Shown one piece after another: positions 25,258-34,211 of a stretch of 64,000 nt of DNA. The DNA is from Chryseobacterium ureilyticum. GTDB taxonomy: Bacteria; Bacteroidota; Bacteroidia; Flavobacteriales; Weeksellaceae. Location of the stretch: assembly GCF_900156735.1 (NCBI RefSeq), contig NZ_FTOL01000002.1:620001-684000 (forward strand), given 5' to 3'. Below the pieces are notes generated by a model. The model was not told the origin of the DNA, searched no databases, and saw only the letters and a list, made by a program, of their open reading frames with translations. Made by a program: the position numbers and the translations under genes. Numbering within the stretch: position 1 is the first letter of the stretch; every line of letters begins with the position of its first letter.

Positions 25258-26919
25258 ATGAAAGCGCTAAAAACCTTAAACCCTTATTTTTGGAAACACA
25301 AAATACTATTGTTTTGGGGGGTACTATTTATCATTGCCAGTAATTTTTTTAATATATATAAAGTTCAGTTTGTAGGAAAGTCTGTAGATGAGCTTACAAA
25401 AAGTGGAAATCTGGGCTTTAACAATCAGGTTCTGATCTATGTCGGGATCATTGTGGGATGTTCTCTTTTAACTGGGTTCTTCACTTTTATGATGCGACAG
25501 ACTATTATTGTAGCCTCCAGAAGAATTGAATATGAACTGAAGAATAAAATTTACAGACATTATCAGGATTTATCTTTAACGGATTATAAACAGACTACCA
25601 TCGGAGACTTAATGAACAGATTAAGTGAAGATGTAGTCGCTGTAAGAATGTATCTGGGTCCAGGAGTAATGTATGTTGCCAATCTTATTGTCCTTGTAGT
25701 GATCACGGCGATTTATATGGTAAAAACGGATGCTTCAATGACGTTATGGACTTTGTTGCCACTTCCTATTTTGTCGTATGCTATATATAAGGTAAGTTCT
25801 ATTATTAATAAAAAGTCGAAAATTATGCAGAAAAGTCAGTCTGCTATTTCGACTTTTGTACAGGACAGTTTTTCAGGAATCCGTGTGGTAAAGTTTTTTG
25901 CAAGAGAGAAATATATTGAAAAAAATTACGGAATTAAAGTAACTGATTACCAAAACAAGGCATTGGACCTTGCCAAAACAGAGGCTTACTTTTTTACCAT
26001 CATTTTATTTGTAATCGGATTATTGAATGTAGCGGTTATCTGGATCGGAGGATCAAAATATATCGCAGGAGAATTAAGCATCGGTAAAATTGCAGACTTC
26101 TTCATGTACATCAATACACTGATTTTCCCATTCTCTATGGTAGGTTGGGTAACTTCTGTAAACCAAAGGGCTGAAGCATCTATGCAGAGGATCAATGAAT
26201 TCATGGATAAAAAATCAGAAATTGTAAATACTAATTTCGAGAATTATCCTATTAAAGGAGATATTGAATTCAGAAATGTTTCTTACGTTTATCCTAATAC
26301 AGGAATTAAAGCATTGGAGAACCTTAGCTTTAAAATTAAAGCAGGAGAATCTTTAGCAATTATGGGTAAAACCGGAAGTGGAAAGTCTACGATAGCCCTT
26401 CTTCTTTGCAGATTAATAGACCCTACGGAAGGGGAAATTCTGATTGACGGTAAAAACCTGAAAGAGCACAATCTGGACAACTATAGAAACTTCATTGGAT
26501 ATATTCCTCAGGAAAGTTATTTATTCTCAGATTCCATTGAAAATAACATTGGTTTTGCCATCGATAATTCATCTCATGAAAAAGTAGTGGAGTATGCTCA
26601 GATTGCAGATGTTCATAAAAATATTGTAGAGTTTAAGGAGCAATATAAAACACTTGTTGGTGAACGCGGGGTAATGCTTTCGGGGGGACAAAAGCAAAGA
26701 ATTTGTATTGCCAGAGCCTTAATTAAGGACCCAAATATCATTATTTTTGACGATTCTCTGTCTGCTTTAGACACCGAAACAGAGCAGAATATTCTTGAAA
26801 ATATTGATAAAAAAATCAGTAATGCGACATCCATAATTATCACACACAGAGAGTCTAGCGCTCAAAAAGCGCACCAGATCATCAACCTTACCGAAATTAC
26901 CAATTCTGTAACCGCATAG
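25258..26919 (+). CDS. ABC exporter half-transporter (permease-ATPase fusion)
   Basis: A 553-residue half-exporter. Six transmembrane helices fill residues about 1-310, including the coupling region LYHRYQDLSLTDYK-like DLSLTDYKQTTIGDLMNR. The nucleotide-binding domain follows: Walker A GKTGSGKST, Q-loop YIPQESYLF, signature LSGGQKQR, Walker B NIIIFDD and H-loop IITHRES. The residue after the Walker B aspartate is Asp rather than the usual catalytic Glu, as in the weak site of heterodimeric exporters. It should work as a dimer; no partner gene is adjacent. The substrate is unknown (lipid, peptide or drug). Confidence 0.93.
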   Translation: MKALKTLNPYFWKHKILLFWGVLFIIASNFFNIYKVQFVGKSVDELTKSGNLGFNNQVLIYVGIIVGCSLLTGFFTFMMRQTIIVASRRIEYELKNKIYRHYQDLSLTDYKQTTIGDLMNRLSEDVVAVRMYLGPGVMYVANLIVLVVITAIYMVKTDASMTLWTLLPLPILSYAIYKVSSIINKKSKIMQKSQSAISTFVQDSFSGIRVVKFFAREKYIEKNYGIKVTDYQNKALDLAKTEAYFFTIILFVIGLLNVAVIWIGGSKYIAGELSIGKIADFFMYINTLIFPFSMVGWVTSVNQRAEASMQRINEFMDKKSEIVNTNFENYPIKGDIEFRNVSYVYPNTGIKALENLSFKIKAGESLAIMGKTGSGKSTIALLLCRLIDPTEGEILIDGKNLKEHNLDNYRNFIGYIPQESYLFSDSIENNIGFAIDNSSHEKVVEYAQIADVHKNIVEFKEQYKTLVGERGVMLSGGQKQRICIARALIKDPNIIIFDDSLSALDTETEQNILENIDKKISNATSIIITHRESSAQKAHQIINLTEITNSVTA

Positions 26920-26960
26920 CTGTTTCGTTCTCAATTGTTAAATAAATCATAAAAAAAATT

Positions 26961-26990
26961 TTGTGATTAAAAGAATTCTTTTATATTTGT
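26961..26990 (+). promoter_or_regulatory. Full -33/-7 promoter of the PUR-family gene
   Basis: TTTG at 26961-26964, an 18-base spacer and TATATTTG at 26983-26990. The ATG follows 28 bases later. Confidence 0.75.
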
Positions 26991-27018
26991 TCTTAACAAG
27001 ATTAAAAAATATCTAACA

Positions 27019-27354
27019 ATGAGTGAATACAAGGAACGCCATGAAAATGAGATTTTCACTAAGGTGTTAAAAGCAGGGAGAAGAACTTATTTCTTTGATG
27101 TGCGCGAGACGAAAGCAGGAGATTATTATCTTACAATCACTGAGAGTAAGAAAAATTTCGGAGAGAATGGGGAAGCTACATTCGAGAAGCATAAAATTTA
27201 CCTTTATAAGGAAGATTTTAAAAGTTTTCAGGAGATGTTTAATGAGTCCACAGATTTCATCATTAATGAAAAGGGTGAGGATGTAATTTCAGAAAAACAT
27301 GACAAAGATTTCAAAAGCAGATCTTACACTATAGATTCTGACGACGAAGTTTAA
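27019..27354 (+). CDS. PUR-alpha-like DNA/RNA-binding protein (DUF3276)
   Basis: A 111-residue protein with the single PUR repeat found across Bacteroidetes and some spirochaetes: EIFTKVLKAGRRTYFFDVRE, GDYYLTITESKK and HKIYLYKEDFKSFQEM. Eukaryotic Pur-alpha and the Borrelia homologue bind single-stranded nucleic acids, so a nucleic-acid role is expected here too. The tail (residues about 90-111) is charged. It has its own strong promoter and a terminator about 20 bases after the stop. Confidence 0.92.
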   Translation: MSEYKERHENEIFTKVLKAGRRTYFFDVRETKAGDYYLTITESKKNFGENGEATFEKHKIYLYKEDFKSFQEMFNESTDFIINEKGEDVISEKHDKDFKSRSYTIDSDDEV

Positions 27355-27374
27355 AAAAGAATATCTAAAAACAC

Positions 27375-27400
27375 AAGCATCTGAAAAAGGTGCTTTTTTT
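27375..27400 (+). terminator. Terminator of the PUR-family gene
   Basis: AAGCATCT pairs with AGGTGCTT (one G-U pair) around a short A-rich loop, followed by seven T. Confidence 0.82.
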
Positions 27401-27424
27401 ATGCCTACAATTGGCTTATTGCAA

Positions 27425-27459
27425 AAATAAAAGGTACACTTTTGAAAGCATACCTTTTT
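27425..27459 (-). terminator. Terminator of the DUF4132 unit
   Basis: On the minus strand AAAAGGTA pairs with TACCTTTT around a 14-base loop and is followed by ATTTTTG. It lies about 15 bases beyond the DUF4132 stop. Confidence 0.65.
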
Positions 27460-27475
27460 GATTTTTATTTTCTAT

Positions 27476-30400
27476 TTATACATATTCACGCTTGATCTGT
27501 GATAGTATAGTTGGGTCTTGTATTTCATTATCCTTCGCCAATAATAAAACTTTGGATATTACTTCTGCAGATTTCGGATCATCATCTGCAAAAGGAAGGA
27601 ATAATCTTCCTCTATGCTGTGAATGAACAGGCAATATGGATAAATATATTCCCGGCATCTGATGTCCAACAGCACTTCCCAAATGCACACTATATTCTGC
27701 CAACTGCCCTTTTATCAATACATGAGAGCCTTCAATTCTGATATTATCCAGCTTAAATAAGCGTGCAGTTTCTTTCATCAATACACTTCTCATTTCAATA
27801 GATGACTGACTAGCCTCGGGATCTATACCACCAACATGAGCTACCGAAACCACAAGGTCTACATCACGCATTACCTCAGAGAACAACCTTGGATTGATGT
27901 CTTCAAAAGGAATGTTTTTATAATCCTTTAATGAATGGAATTCTATTGTTTCAAGTGTTGGACTTTCTATATCAGCAGGTGAAAACCAATCTGCCATTGC
28001 ATAAAGCTTTACCTGGAAGCCTTCTTTATGATATACTTTCTGTAATCCTTCTTCATAATCTACTTTCCAGCCTCTTGTTTTAAGTAATGCCAGTGTTTGC
28101 TTCGGCTGAATCTGATGTCCGGCGTAACGACGAGATATTGATTTTTCTTTTAATTCGTCAGGAGTAGGAACATACAGCTCACGGAAAATCTGCTTGAACG
28201 GCTGAATCAGTTTTTCTTTAAAGCAATAGTGCTGATAATCGCTCCAAACCGAATGCTGATGTAAGTCTACACAATGAGCAATACGTAAAGTATTTTCTTC
28301 ATTCAACTCCTGAATTTCACCATGAACATTTACAAGAGCTCCTTCGTGATAGAATCCTATTTTATGATCATTGGAAATGAAGACAAGCTTTTCCAGATGT
28401 TTTACGATGACAGGATGTTCAAAAAGGGTTTTAATTTCTTTTAAGAAGAATTCATCTCCCCTGATCATTGCTTCTTCCAATCCTTTTCTTGAACGGGTCC
28501 ATTGTTCACGCATGATCTTGCGGTTATTGGTTAACTCCACAATGGCTTTATCTTTCTTAATTTTCGGAGGAATAGATTTTAACTGTTTATCATCTCTGAA
28601 TACAACCAATTCTGCTTTACCATTATCATCTATGATTAAACCAATTGTGACTCCGTCAATGGTAACTTGAGTATCTTTTGATAAAAGGGTTTGAATTTGC
28701 TTCGTTTCCATTGCCCATGTAAGTCTTACAGGATCAGGATAGCCGGCATTTCTTGCCAAATTTTCTAAAGCCACACGAATTGCCAAAGCTTCACTCGCCT
28801 GCTTCATTGAGCCAAACTCTTTGCTTTCTTTCTTAAATTGCTGGATATATTCATATCGGTTCAGGACATCTTTCTCCGGATTGGCTTTACTTAAAGGAAC
28901 AAGCCCATATACCCGAAGGTAATCCTGATCACGTTTGTCTTTTACTTTAGCCGTAACTTCTTTGATCTTTAAACTTCCCGATAAGGTATCAGAATACAAG
29001 CGGGCTCTTCTGTGTCCGTTTCCGTCTGAAATATATTTTGCAGATTCATATAACATTTCCCAACGGGCTTTGCCAAGTTCTTTATAAGCTTTTGTAAACC
29101 AGTCTTTATCCACTGCTCCATCTTTAAATTCCTGAATATCTACAGATGAATATTTGGCAACTCCACTTTCCAGCTTTGAATTCTGTTCTTCATAAGTTCC
29201 TGTTTTGGTATGAGCGTGCATCCACCAAATTGCGGAATCCAATCCTTTCCAGCCTAAATAATTACTGATAAGTGACTGCCATTGCGGTGCATATACTGCT
29301 GCCTGAATTAATCGGAGTTCTGATATTTTTTCTTTCTTTATAATGTCATCAAAGACCTTCTGTGTATCACTTTCTAAAGGATAACATTCTGAAATGAGTT
29401 TAGAAAAGAGCTTTTGCTTCGTCATATTTTCTCTCGCATAAGCATAAATATAATTAGCATATAATCCTGATTTTCCCAGTCCTTTCAGGATTTGAACAAA
29501 ACGATCCGCTCCATATATTCGCTGAAATTCTTGCACAAACTGAGACACTGCAGTATTGGCATCACCACGAATAAGCTCTACATCAAGAAATTTATCTTGG
29601 ATTTCAGAAATCATAGGTTTCAGAAAAGCGAATTCTTCCAAAAGGTTTTCATTACTATTGATTAATTTTCCTCTTGTGAGATCCTTGATCGCAGAATCAG
29701 CGGTAAGTATTCCTTCATAAAGTTCTTGTTGGGTAATGAGTTTTAATTCATAAGCTTTACAGAACAAATACAATGGAGGAGCCGTTAAGTTTACATTTTC
29801 CTTCAAACCTGTCAACTGTGTCCATCTGTAGAGATTCCAGGTTTTAATATATTGCTGATCTGTAAGATTTCTATGAGGAATTCCATCTAAAAATACATTG
29901 AAAAAACCAAGCTGCTGCCATCCGTTTCCTCTGTAGCTATAATAATATTCATTGTCTTTAGACTTAAATTTAATGACCTCTTCCGGAAGATCAGCAAACA
30001 AAGTACTACAAGCATCAATCAGAAAATCTGTTCTTTCCTGAAACGAAAATTTATACTGTAGAATTTCCAGAATTCTCATAACCGGATTATCCCAATAATA
30101 ACCATCTTTCAATGGATTAGGAATGAAATCTTTATGATAGAAAACATAATTTCCTAAAAAATCTCTGAATTTTTTACGGTCACAACTATCTATAAAAGTA
30201 AGTAAAAATAGATCCTGAGGTTGCAAACCAGAATCTTTGAACCATTGTTCCCATACTTCATGCAAAGGATAGTTTTCAGTAATCTGTTCAGGAGAAAAGC
30301 CTTCAATACTATATTTTACAGCCCTGAAACTATTCCCCAATAATAACGTTTCAGAAGAACCATCCCACCCCTCAGCTTCATACTCATGATCTTTATGCTT

Positions 30401-32515
30401 CAGATAGAGCTTATTCAGTTTTTGTAGTTCATCTTTGATATATTCAACGGATTGGGTAAATCCGTATTTATTTTTTTTAACTGATTGAGAATATATTGAT
30501 TGGGAATCTACTTTCGGTAAGGCAAATTCTGACATCGCATTAGGGTCATAAAAACCATATCCATTTTCCTCAGAAAGAATTGTTTGATCTCCAGATGGGT
30601 TGATCTGATCTAATAATCCTTGTTCTCTATCCGTTATTTTTGATCTCTCAGAGTATTGTGCAATCCAGATTTTAATCTGAGGAGATACTCTTTTCTCTTT
30701 TTGAAGCTGTAACATAATATCTAAAGATGCCATCCTTTGCTCAAGGTCGCCTTTATTTATCAATTCCTCCACCAAAGGAATCACCACAATATCTTCCTGC
30801 GCAATAACTAATTCTATAAGCTTTTTACGCATTACGCCGCCTTTTCTTTTAAACAGATCAAAGAAAGCCATTACTTCCTCCTTCTTTAAAGGGTTTTGCA
30901 TCAATACATTGATTCCTGATGCCGTAAGTGCCTCACCTCGGTCTTTTAAAATTTTAAAAGCAAATTCTTTTTGGAATGCAGTTACTTTTTTATCCTTTTT
31001 TCCTAGCCCATAAGACAGCGAATAACAATAAAATTCTCCTAAAATATTTCTGGTTAACAACTCTCTCAATGAAAGATCAAATTGGTCAAAATAAGAAAGA
31101 ACAATATCGAGTTTATTACTATCATCCCCTACCAGATAAAACATAGAAGCATACAGATCACTCTTTTTAAAAGTCGCGTTAAGCCATGAGAATACCTTCC
31201 CTTCAAACTTTTTCTCTTTTACATCTGTTTTAAGAGTCAGCTCATGGAGCTTTTCAAAGAAATCTGGAGAATCCGCGTTATTGATAAAAAACTTAGAATC
31301 CGTATTAGTATTTAATAAATTAGACATTGGATAACCTGAAAATGCCAATACCTGGATATTTCCATCCAAAATAGCTTTATAATACAAAGGCATCTGAATG
31401 TATGGGTCCGCCGTTTCTGTTGCAAATTTAACAGCAAGACATTTCTTTTCCACATCTCCTTTATCAAACAGCTCGTGCAGATATGGAACAGTTTTTTCAA
31501 CATCCCAGATTCCCTGCACCCAAAGCGCCATATATACTTCATTATTATTTTTACTTTTCATCGCAACCGAAATTTCTTCCGGATTTTGGAAGTAATGATT
31601 TGCTAATGATAGAATATTTTTAATGACAGATTCTTTCTCTGCTTCCCAACCTAATCCTGTCCAGGTATCTATAGCTCTTACAACAGATGAAAAACGGGTA
31701 AGCTTTTGGTCAATAATCACATTAATCATATACTCCAAAGCCCCAACACTCGTTTCATCCAGCCCTTCTAAGATCGTCTGACGTAAACCTTCCTGACGTT
31801 GTGCCGCAAGTAAAAGTTTCTCCACAAGCTCCCAACATTCTTTTTTCTCACTGTTAAGTAAAGCTTTAATGATATTTAGCGATACTTTTCCTTCAGGATG
31901 CTTATTGAAAATAATATCTTCAATCAATTGATAGATCGCTGTATTTCCAGTATCGATTGCAGCAGCCCAAACATAAAAACGACTTGAATTATGAACAAAT
32001 TCGTTATCATAGATAATCTGTTCTTCCAAAGACAAATCAAAATTCTGATCGCCGTTATAAGAATAAACACAAGGAAATATCATTAATTCCCTTATAAAAT
32101 TAATCTGATTGAGTAATATATAATCTTCGCGATGAGGAGCTCGGAAGGAGCGTCTGGAATAATTACTCTGATACATTTTATACGGCATTTTATTCCATGC
32201 ATATTTTACAAGCTCAGCATTCTCACCAAATAAATAGACCAACAAATTGTAATATTCCTGATCTTCCCAAATGTCAGGCTTTATATATTCTTTAAATTTT
32301 TCAGCATCTTTAGATCCTAAATAAACTCTTTCAAAATAATTAGGTTTTCCTTTTAATAATTTTCCTAATTCGGCAACTTCCTTTGTAAGAATTGGTCTGT
32401 CCGGATAAAGCGAAGAGGGGATTCCTTGTTCTGCATGTTCCAATAGATCCTTTCGTTGCTTTTCGTAAAAGTTTTTGACAAGTTTTTTCGATTCTAATTT
32501 TTTTGTGATTTCCAT
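27476..32515 (-). CDS. Giant DUF4132 protein, related to E. coli YehI/MolR
   Basis: A 1679-residue cytoplasmic protein, the largest gene in the window. Residues about 1-700 are helical and repetitive in the way of HEAT/ARM solenoids. The DUF4132 core lies at about residues 1080-1280, with DGNGHRRARLYSDTLSG near residue 1165, followed by RVYGLVPLSK. The last 400 residues contain WAMETKQIQTLL, CVDLHQHSVWSDYQHYCF and DVDLVVSVAHVGGIDPEASQ. The family is known from E. coli YehI and MolR; its function is not established. It is longer than YehI, which is about 1200 residues. It follows a 144-residue gene by 26 bases with no promoter between, so the two are probably one unit. The MoxR-ATPase, VWA and SWIM genes that accompany E. 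coli yehI are absent here. Confidence 0.88.
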   Translation of the reverse strand: MEITKKLESKKLVKNFYEKQRKDLLEHAEQGIPSSLYPDRPILTKEVAELGKLLKGKPNYFERVYLGSKDAEKFKEYIKPDIWEDQEYYNLLVYLFGENAELVKYAWNKMPYKMYQSNYSRRSFRAPHREDYILLNQINFIRELMIFPCVYSYNGDQNFDLSLEEQIIYDNEFVHNSSRFYVWAAAIDTGNTAIYQLIEDIIFNKHPEGKVSLNIIKALLNSEKKECWELVEKLLLAAQRQEGLRQTILEGLDETSVGALEYMINVIIDQKLTRFSSVVRAIDTWTGLGWEAEKESVIKNILSLANHYFQNPEEISVAMKSKNNNEVYMALWVQGIWDVEKTVPYLHELFDKGDVEKKCLAVKFATETADPYIQMPLYYKAILDGNIQVLAFSGYPMSNLLNTNTDSKFFINNADSPDFFEKLHELTLKTDVKEKKFEGKVFSWLNATFKKSDLYASMFYLVGDDSNKLDIVLSYFDQFDLSLRELLTRNILGEFYCYSLSYGLGKKDKKVTAFQKEFAFKILKDRGEALTASGINVLMQNPLKKEEVMAFFDLFKRKGGVMRKKLIELVIAQEDIVVIPLVEELINKGDLEQRMASLDIMLQLQKEKRVSPQIKIWIAQYSERSKITDREQGLLDQINPSGDQTILSEENGYGFYDPNAMSEFALPKVDSQSIYSQSVKKNKYGFTQSVEYIKDELQKLNKLYLKHKDHEYEAEGWDGSSETLLLGNSFRAVKYSIEGFSPEQITENYPLHEVWEQWFKDSGLQPQDLFLLTFIDSCDRKKFRDFLGNYVFYHKDFIPNPLKDGYYWDNPVMRILEILQYKFSFQERTDFLIDACSTLFADLPEEVIKFKSKDNEYYYSYRGNGWQQLGFFNVFLDGIPHRNLTDQQYIKTWNLYRWTQLTGLKENVNLTAPPLYLFCKAYELKLITQQELYEGILTADSAIKDLTRGKLINSNENLLEEFAFLKPMISEIQDKFLDVELIRGDANTAVSQFVQEFQRIYGADRFVQILKGLGKSGLYANYIYAYARENMTKQKLFSKLISECYPLESDTQKVFDDIIKKEKISELRLIQAAVYAPQWQSLISNYLGWKGLDSAIWWMHAHTKTGTYEEQNSKLESGVAKYSSVDIQEFKDGAVDKDWFTKAYKELGKARWEMLYESAKYISDGNGHRRARLYSDTLSGSLKIKEVTAKVKDKRDQDYLRVYGLVPLSKANPEKDVLNRYEYIQQFKKESKEFGSMKQASEALAIRVALENLARNAGYPDPVRLTWAMETKQIQTLLSKDTQVTIDGVTIGLIIDDNGKAELVVFRDDKQLKSIPPKIKKDKAIVELTNNRKIMREQWTRSRKGLEEAMIRGDEFFLKEIKTLFEHPVIVKHLEKLVFISNDHKIGFYHEGALVNVHGEIQELNEENTLRIAHCVDLHQHSVWSDYQHYCFKEKLIQPFKQIFRELYVPTPDELKEKSISRRYAGHQIQPKQTLALLKTRGWKVDYEEGLQKVYHKEGFQVKLYAMADWFSPADIESPTLETIEFHSLKDYKNIPFEDINPRLFSEVMRDVDLVVSVAHVGGIDPEASQSSIEMRSVLMKETARLFKLDNIRIEGSHVLIKGQLAEYSVHLGSAVGHQMPGIYLSILPVHSQHRGRLFLPFADDDPKSAEVISKVLLLAKDNEIQDPTILSQIKREYV

Positions 32516-32541
32516 GTATTTTGTTTGTTAGTATAATTTGA

Positions 32542-32976
32542 TTACCAATAACTCCCTGCCAGAAAGGTGAGCCTTATAAAGGTAAAGGTGTGTTGTAAAT
32601 TCAGATCGATTATTTGGGTAAGGTCTTCGAGCTGCTCATCATTGTAAAAAACAGCAAACATTCCATCTTCAAAAGCCAGAATAACATTATCCTGTGCTTT
32701 TTTAATGTCAGCTTTTTTAAGATTATAAATACTTCCGAAACCAACTTTACCCGTATCTGTAAGGATATTAAGATAATTATCTGTTGGGATTTTAGTATAG
32801 TCTTCATCTTCCAGCTCAAATGATTTTGCATTAAATGCCTCAACCTGCTGCTGAACGATTAGCTTTAATAAATTTTCTAAAGAGATGATTGAATCTTCGA
32901 AATTGATTTCAATTTTTTGCTCAGAAAGAACAGGATGTTTCCTCCCCAACTGCTTTACAGTGACTTTTATTTCCAT
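32542..32976 (-). CDS. Small protein co-transcribed with the DUF4132 gene
   Basis: A 144-residue protein I do not recognise. It begins MEIKVTVKQLGRKHPVLSEQ and is rich in alternating beta-strand-like segments (KIEINFEDSIISLENLLKLI, NVILAFEDGMFAVFYNDEQL, FTFIRLTFLAG). The opening strand-turn-strand followed by a helix could suit a small alpha/beta fold, but this is a guess. No signal peptide or membrane helix. It sits directly upstream of the DUF4132 gene in the same direction, which suggests a shared role. A TATATTTA about 20 bases upstream is one base off the -7 consensus. Confidence 0.82.
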   Translation of the reverse strand: MEIKVTVKQLGRKHPVLSEQKIEINFEDSIISLENLLKLIVQQQVEAFNAKSFELEDEDYTKIPTDNYLNILTDTGKVGFGSIYNLKKADIKKAQDNVILAFEDGMFAVFYNDEQLEDLTQIIDLNLQHTFTFIRLTFLAGSYW

Positions 32977-33299
32977 ATTTGAACTTAGTGCAGTTAAATA
33001 TAGGAAATTTTTCGCCTGTTAATGGATCAAATTGAGGTTTTATGATGAATATCAAGAATGGTTAGCAATAAGAAACAGTGAAATTAATTTTACGTTGTTA
33101 TTATAATCAACAAACAGAATATTAAATAATCAGCAGAATCTATAATTGAAACAATTTTTACCGTTTTTAGTGTCAACAAAGGATATACAAATAAAAAGCA
33201 ATAAAAAATAATCTGGAAAAGTATAAAAGAGGATATATATTTTTTCCTGAGATTGAAATAAAATAAAAAAGTACACTTTCAAAAAGTGTACTTTCTTTG
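32977..33299. other. 323-base stretch without a protein gene
   Basis: The right end (33262-33294) holds the tRNA-His terminator. The rest is AT-rich and I see no open frame above 25 codons with a credible start and no other RNA gene. Longer minus-strand frames across this region run through the tRNA and are artefacts. The promoter of the DUF4132 unit should lie at the left end. Confidence 0.5.
33262..33294 (-). terminator. Terminator of tRNA-His
   Basis: On the minus strand AAAGTACACTTT and AAAGTGTACTTT form a perfect 12-base stem with a 3-base loop, followed by a T-rich stretch. It starts six bases after the tRNA. Confidence 0.93.
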
Positions 33300-33374
<75 letters not shown>

Positions 33375-33386
33375 GTTTTCTGAGTG

Positions 33387-33417
33387 CAAATATAGGACAA
33401 ATTCCTCAACTACCAAA
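33387..33417 (-). promoter_or_regulatory. Full -33/-7 promoter of tRNA-His
   Basis: On the minus strand TTTG (33414-33417), a 19-base spacer and TATATTTG (33387-33394). The -33 element overlaps the last codons of bshB1, and the tRNA begins 12 bases after the -7 box. Confidence 0.8.
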
Positions 33418-34129
33418 CAATTCCATCAAAATTTTTCAAAGAAATTAATCTTTCTGACGTAAATCCCTCAGCATAAGCAACTCCCGATAATCGCCCTAAA
33501 TCCTGAGCACGGTACGTTAAGCTCTCATAAAAGTCTTTTGTGGTAATTGGAGTTTCAGGTTCCTTAGAAGTTGGGTCATAAAATTGAGTTTTATAAGCCA
33601 TACATGATGCAATCTTCTTGTCAAGAAATTCTGAGATGTCAATAACGAACTCCGGTTTAATATCTTTCCACTGAATATAATGAAAAACATGTTTGGGTCT
33701 CCATACTTCCTGAGCCTCTCCCTCTAAAACAGTTTCAATTTTTCTCAGCCCAGACAAAAAGCACGCATCGGATACTAATTTCGCCCCTTTCGCATGATCT
33801 GGATGTCTATCATCAATTGCATTGGCTAAGACGATTTCCGGACGGTATTTGCGAATCATTTTTACGATCCTCATTTGATACTCTTCGGAATTTACAAGGA
33901 AGCCATCTTTCATTCCCAGATTCTCTCTTGCGGAAAGTCCGAGAATCTTTGCCGCATCAGCCGCTTCTACTTTTCTTGTCTCATCAGTTCCTCTTGTACC
34001 AAGCTCTCCTCTGGTAAGGTCTACCACTACACATTTTTTTCCTTCTGAAACCATTTTAGCAATAGTTCCTCCACATCCTAATTCTACATCGTCAGGATGT
34101 GCTCCAAAAGCAAGTATATCAGTTTTCAT
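33410..34129 (-). CDS. bshB1: Bacillithiol biosynthesis deacetylase BshB1
   Basis: A 239-residue zinc-dependent deacetylase of the LmbE/PIG-L family. It removes the acetyl group from GlcNAc-malate, the second step to bacillithiol, the main low-molecular-weight thiol of many Firmicutes and Bacteroidetes. The zinc and catalytic motifs are AHPDDVELGCGG (residues 10-21) and DDRHPDHAKGA. The BshB1-specific features RGELGTRGT, YRAQDLGRLSGVAYAEGF and the length fit. It lies alone between the TPR gene and tRNA-His. Confidence 0.95.
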   Translation of the reverse strand: MKTDILAFGAHPDDVELGCGGTIAKMVSEGKKCVVVDLTRGELGTRGTDETRKVEAADAAKILGLSARENLGMKDGFLVNSEEYQMRIVKMIRKYRPEIVLANAIDDRHPDHAKGAKLVSDACFLSGLRKIETVLEGEAQEVWRPKHVFHYIQWKDIKPEFVIDISEFLDKKIASCMAYKTQFYDPTSKEPETPITTKDFYESLTYRAQDLGRLSGVAYAEGFTSERLISLKNFDGIVW

Positions 34130-34148
34130 ATAATCAAAGATAAGGTTT

Positions 34149-34187
34149 AAAATAAAAACTTCCCAAACATTACGAATGGGAAGTTTT
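34149..34187 (-). terminator. Terminator of the TPR gene
   Basis: AAAACTTCCCA and TGGGAAGTTTT form a perfect 11-base stem around an 11-base loop; on the minus strand TATTTT follows. It lies 25 bases after the TPR stop. Confidence 0.87.
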
Positions 34188-34211
34188 AATATTTATAATT
34201 TAAATTTTAAA

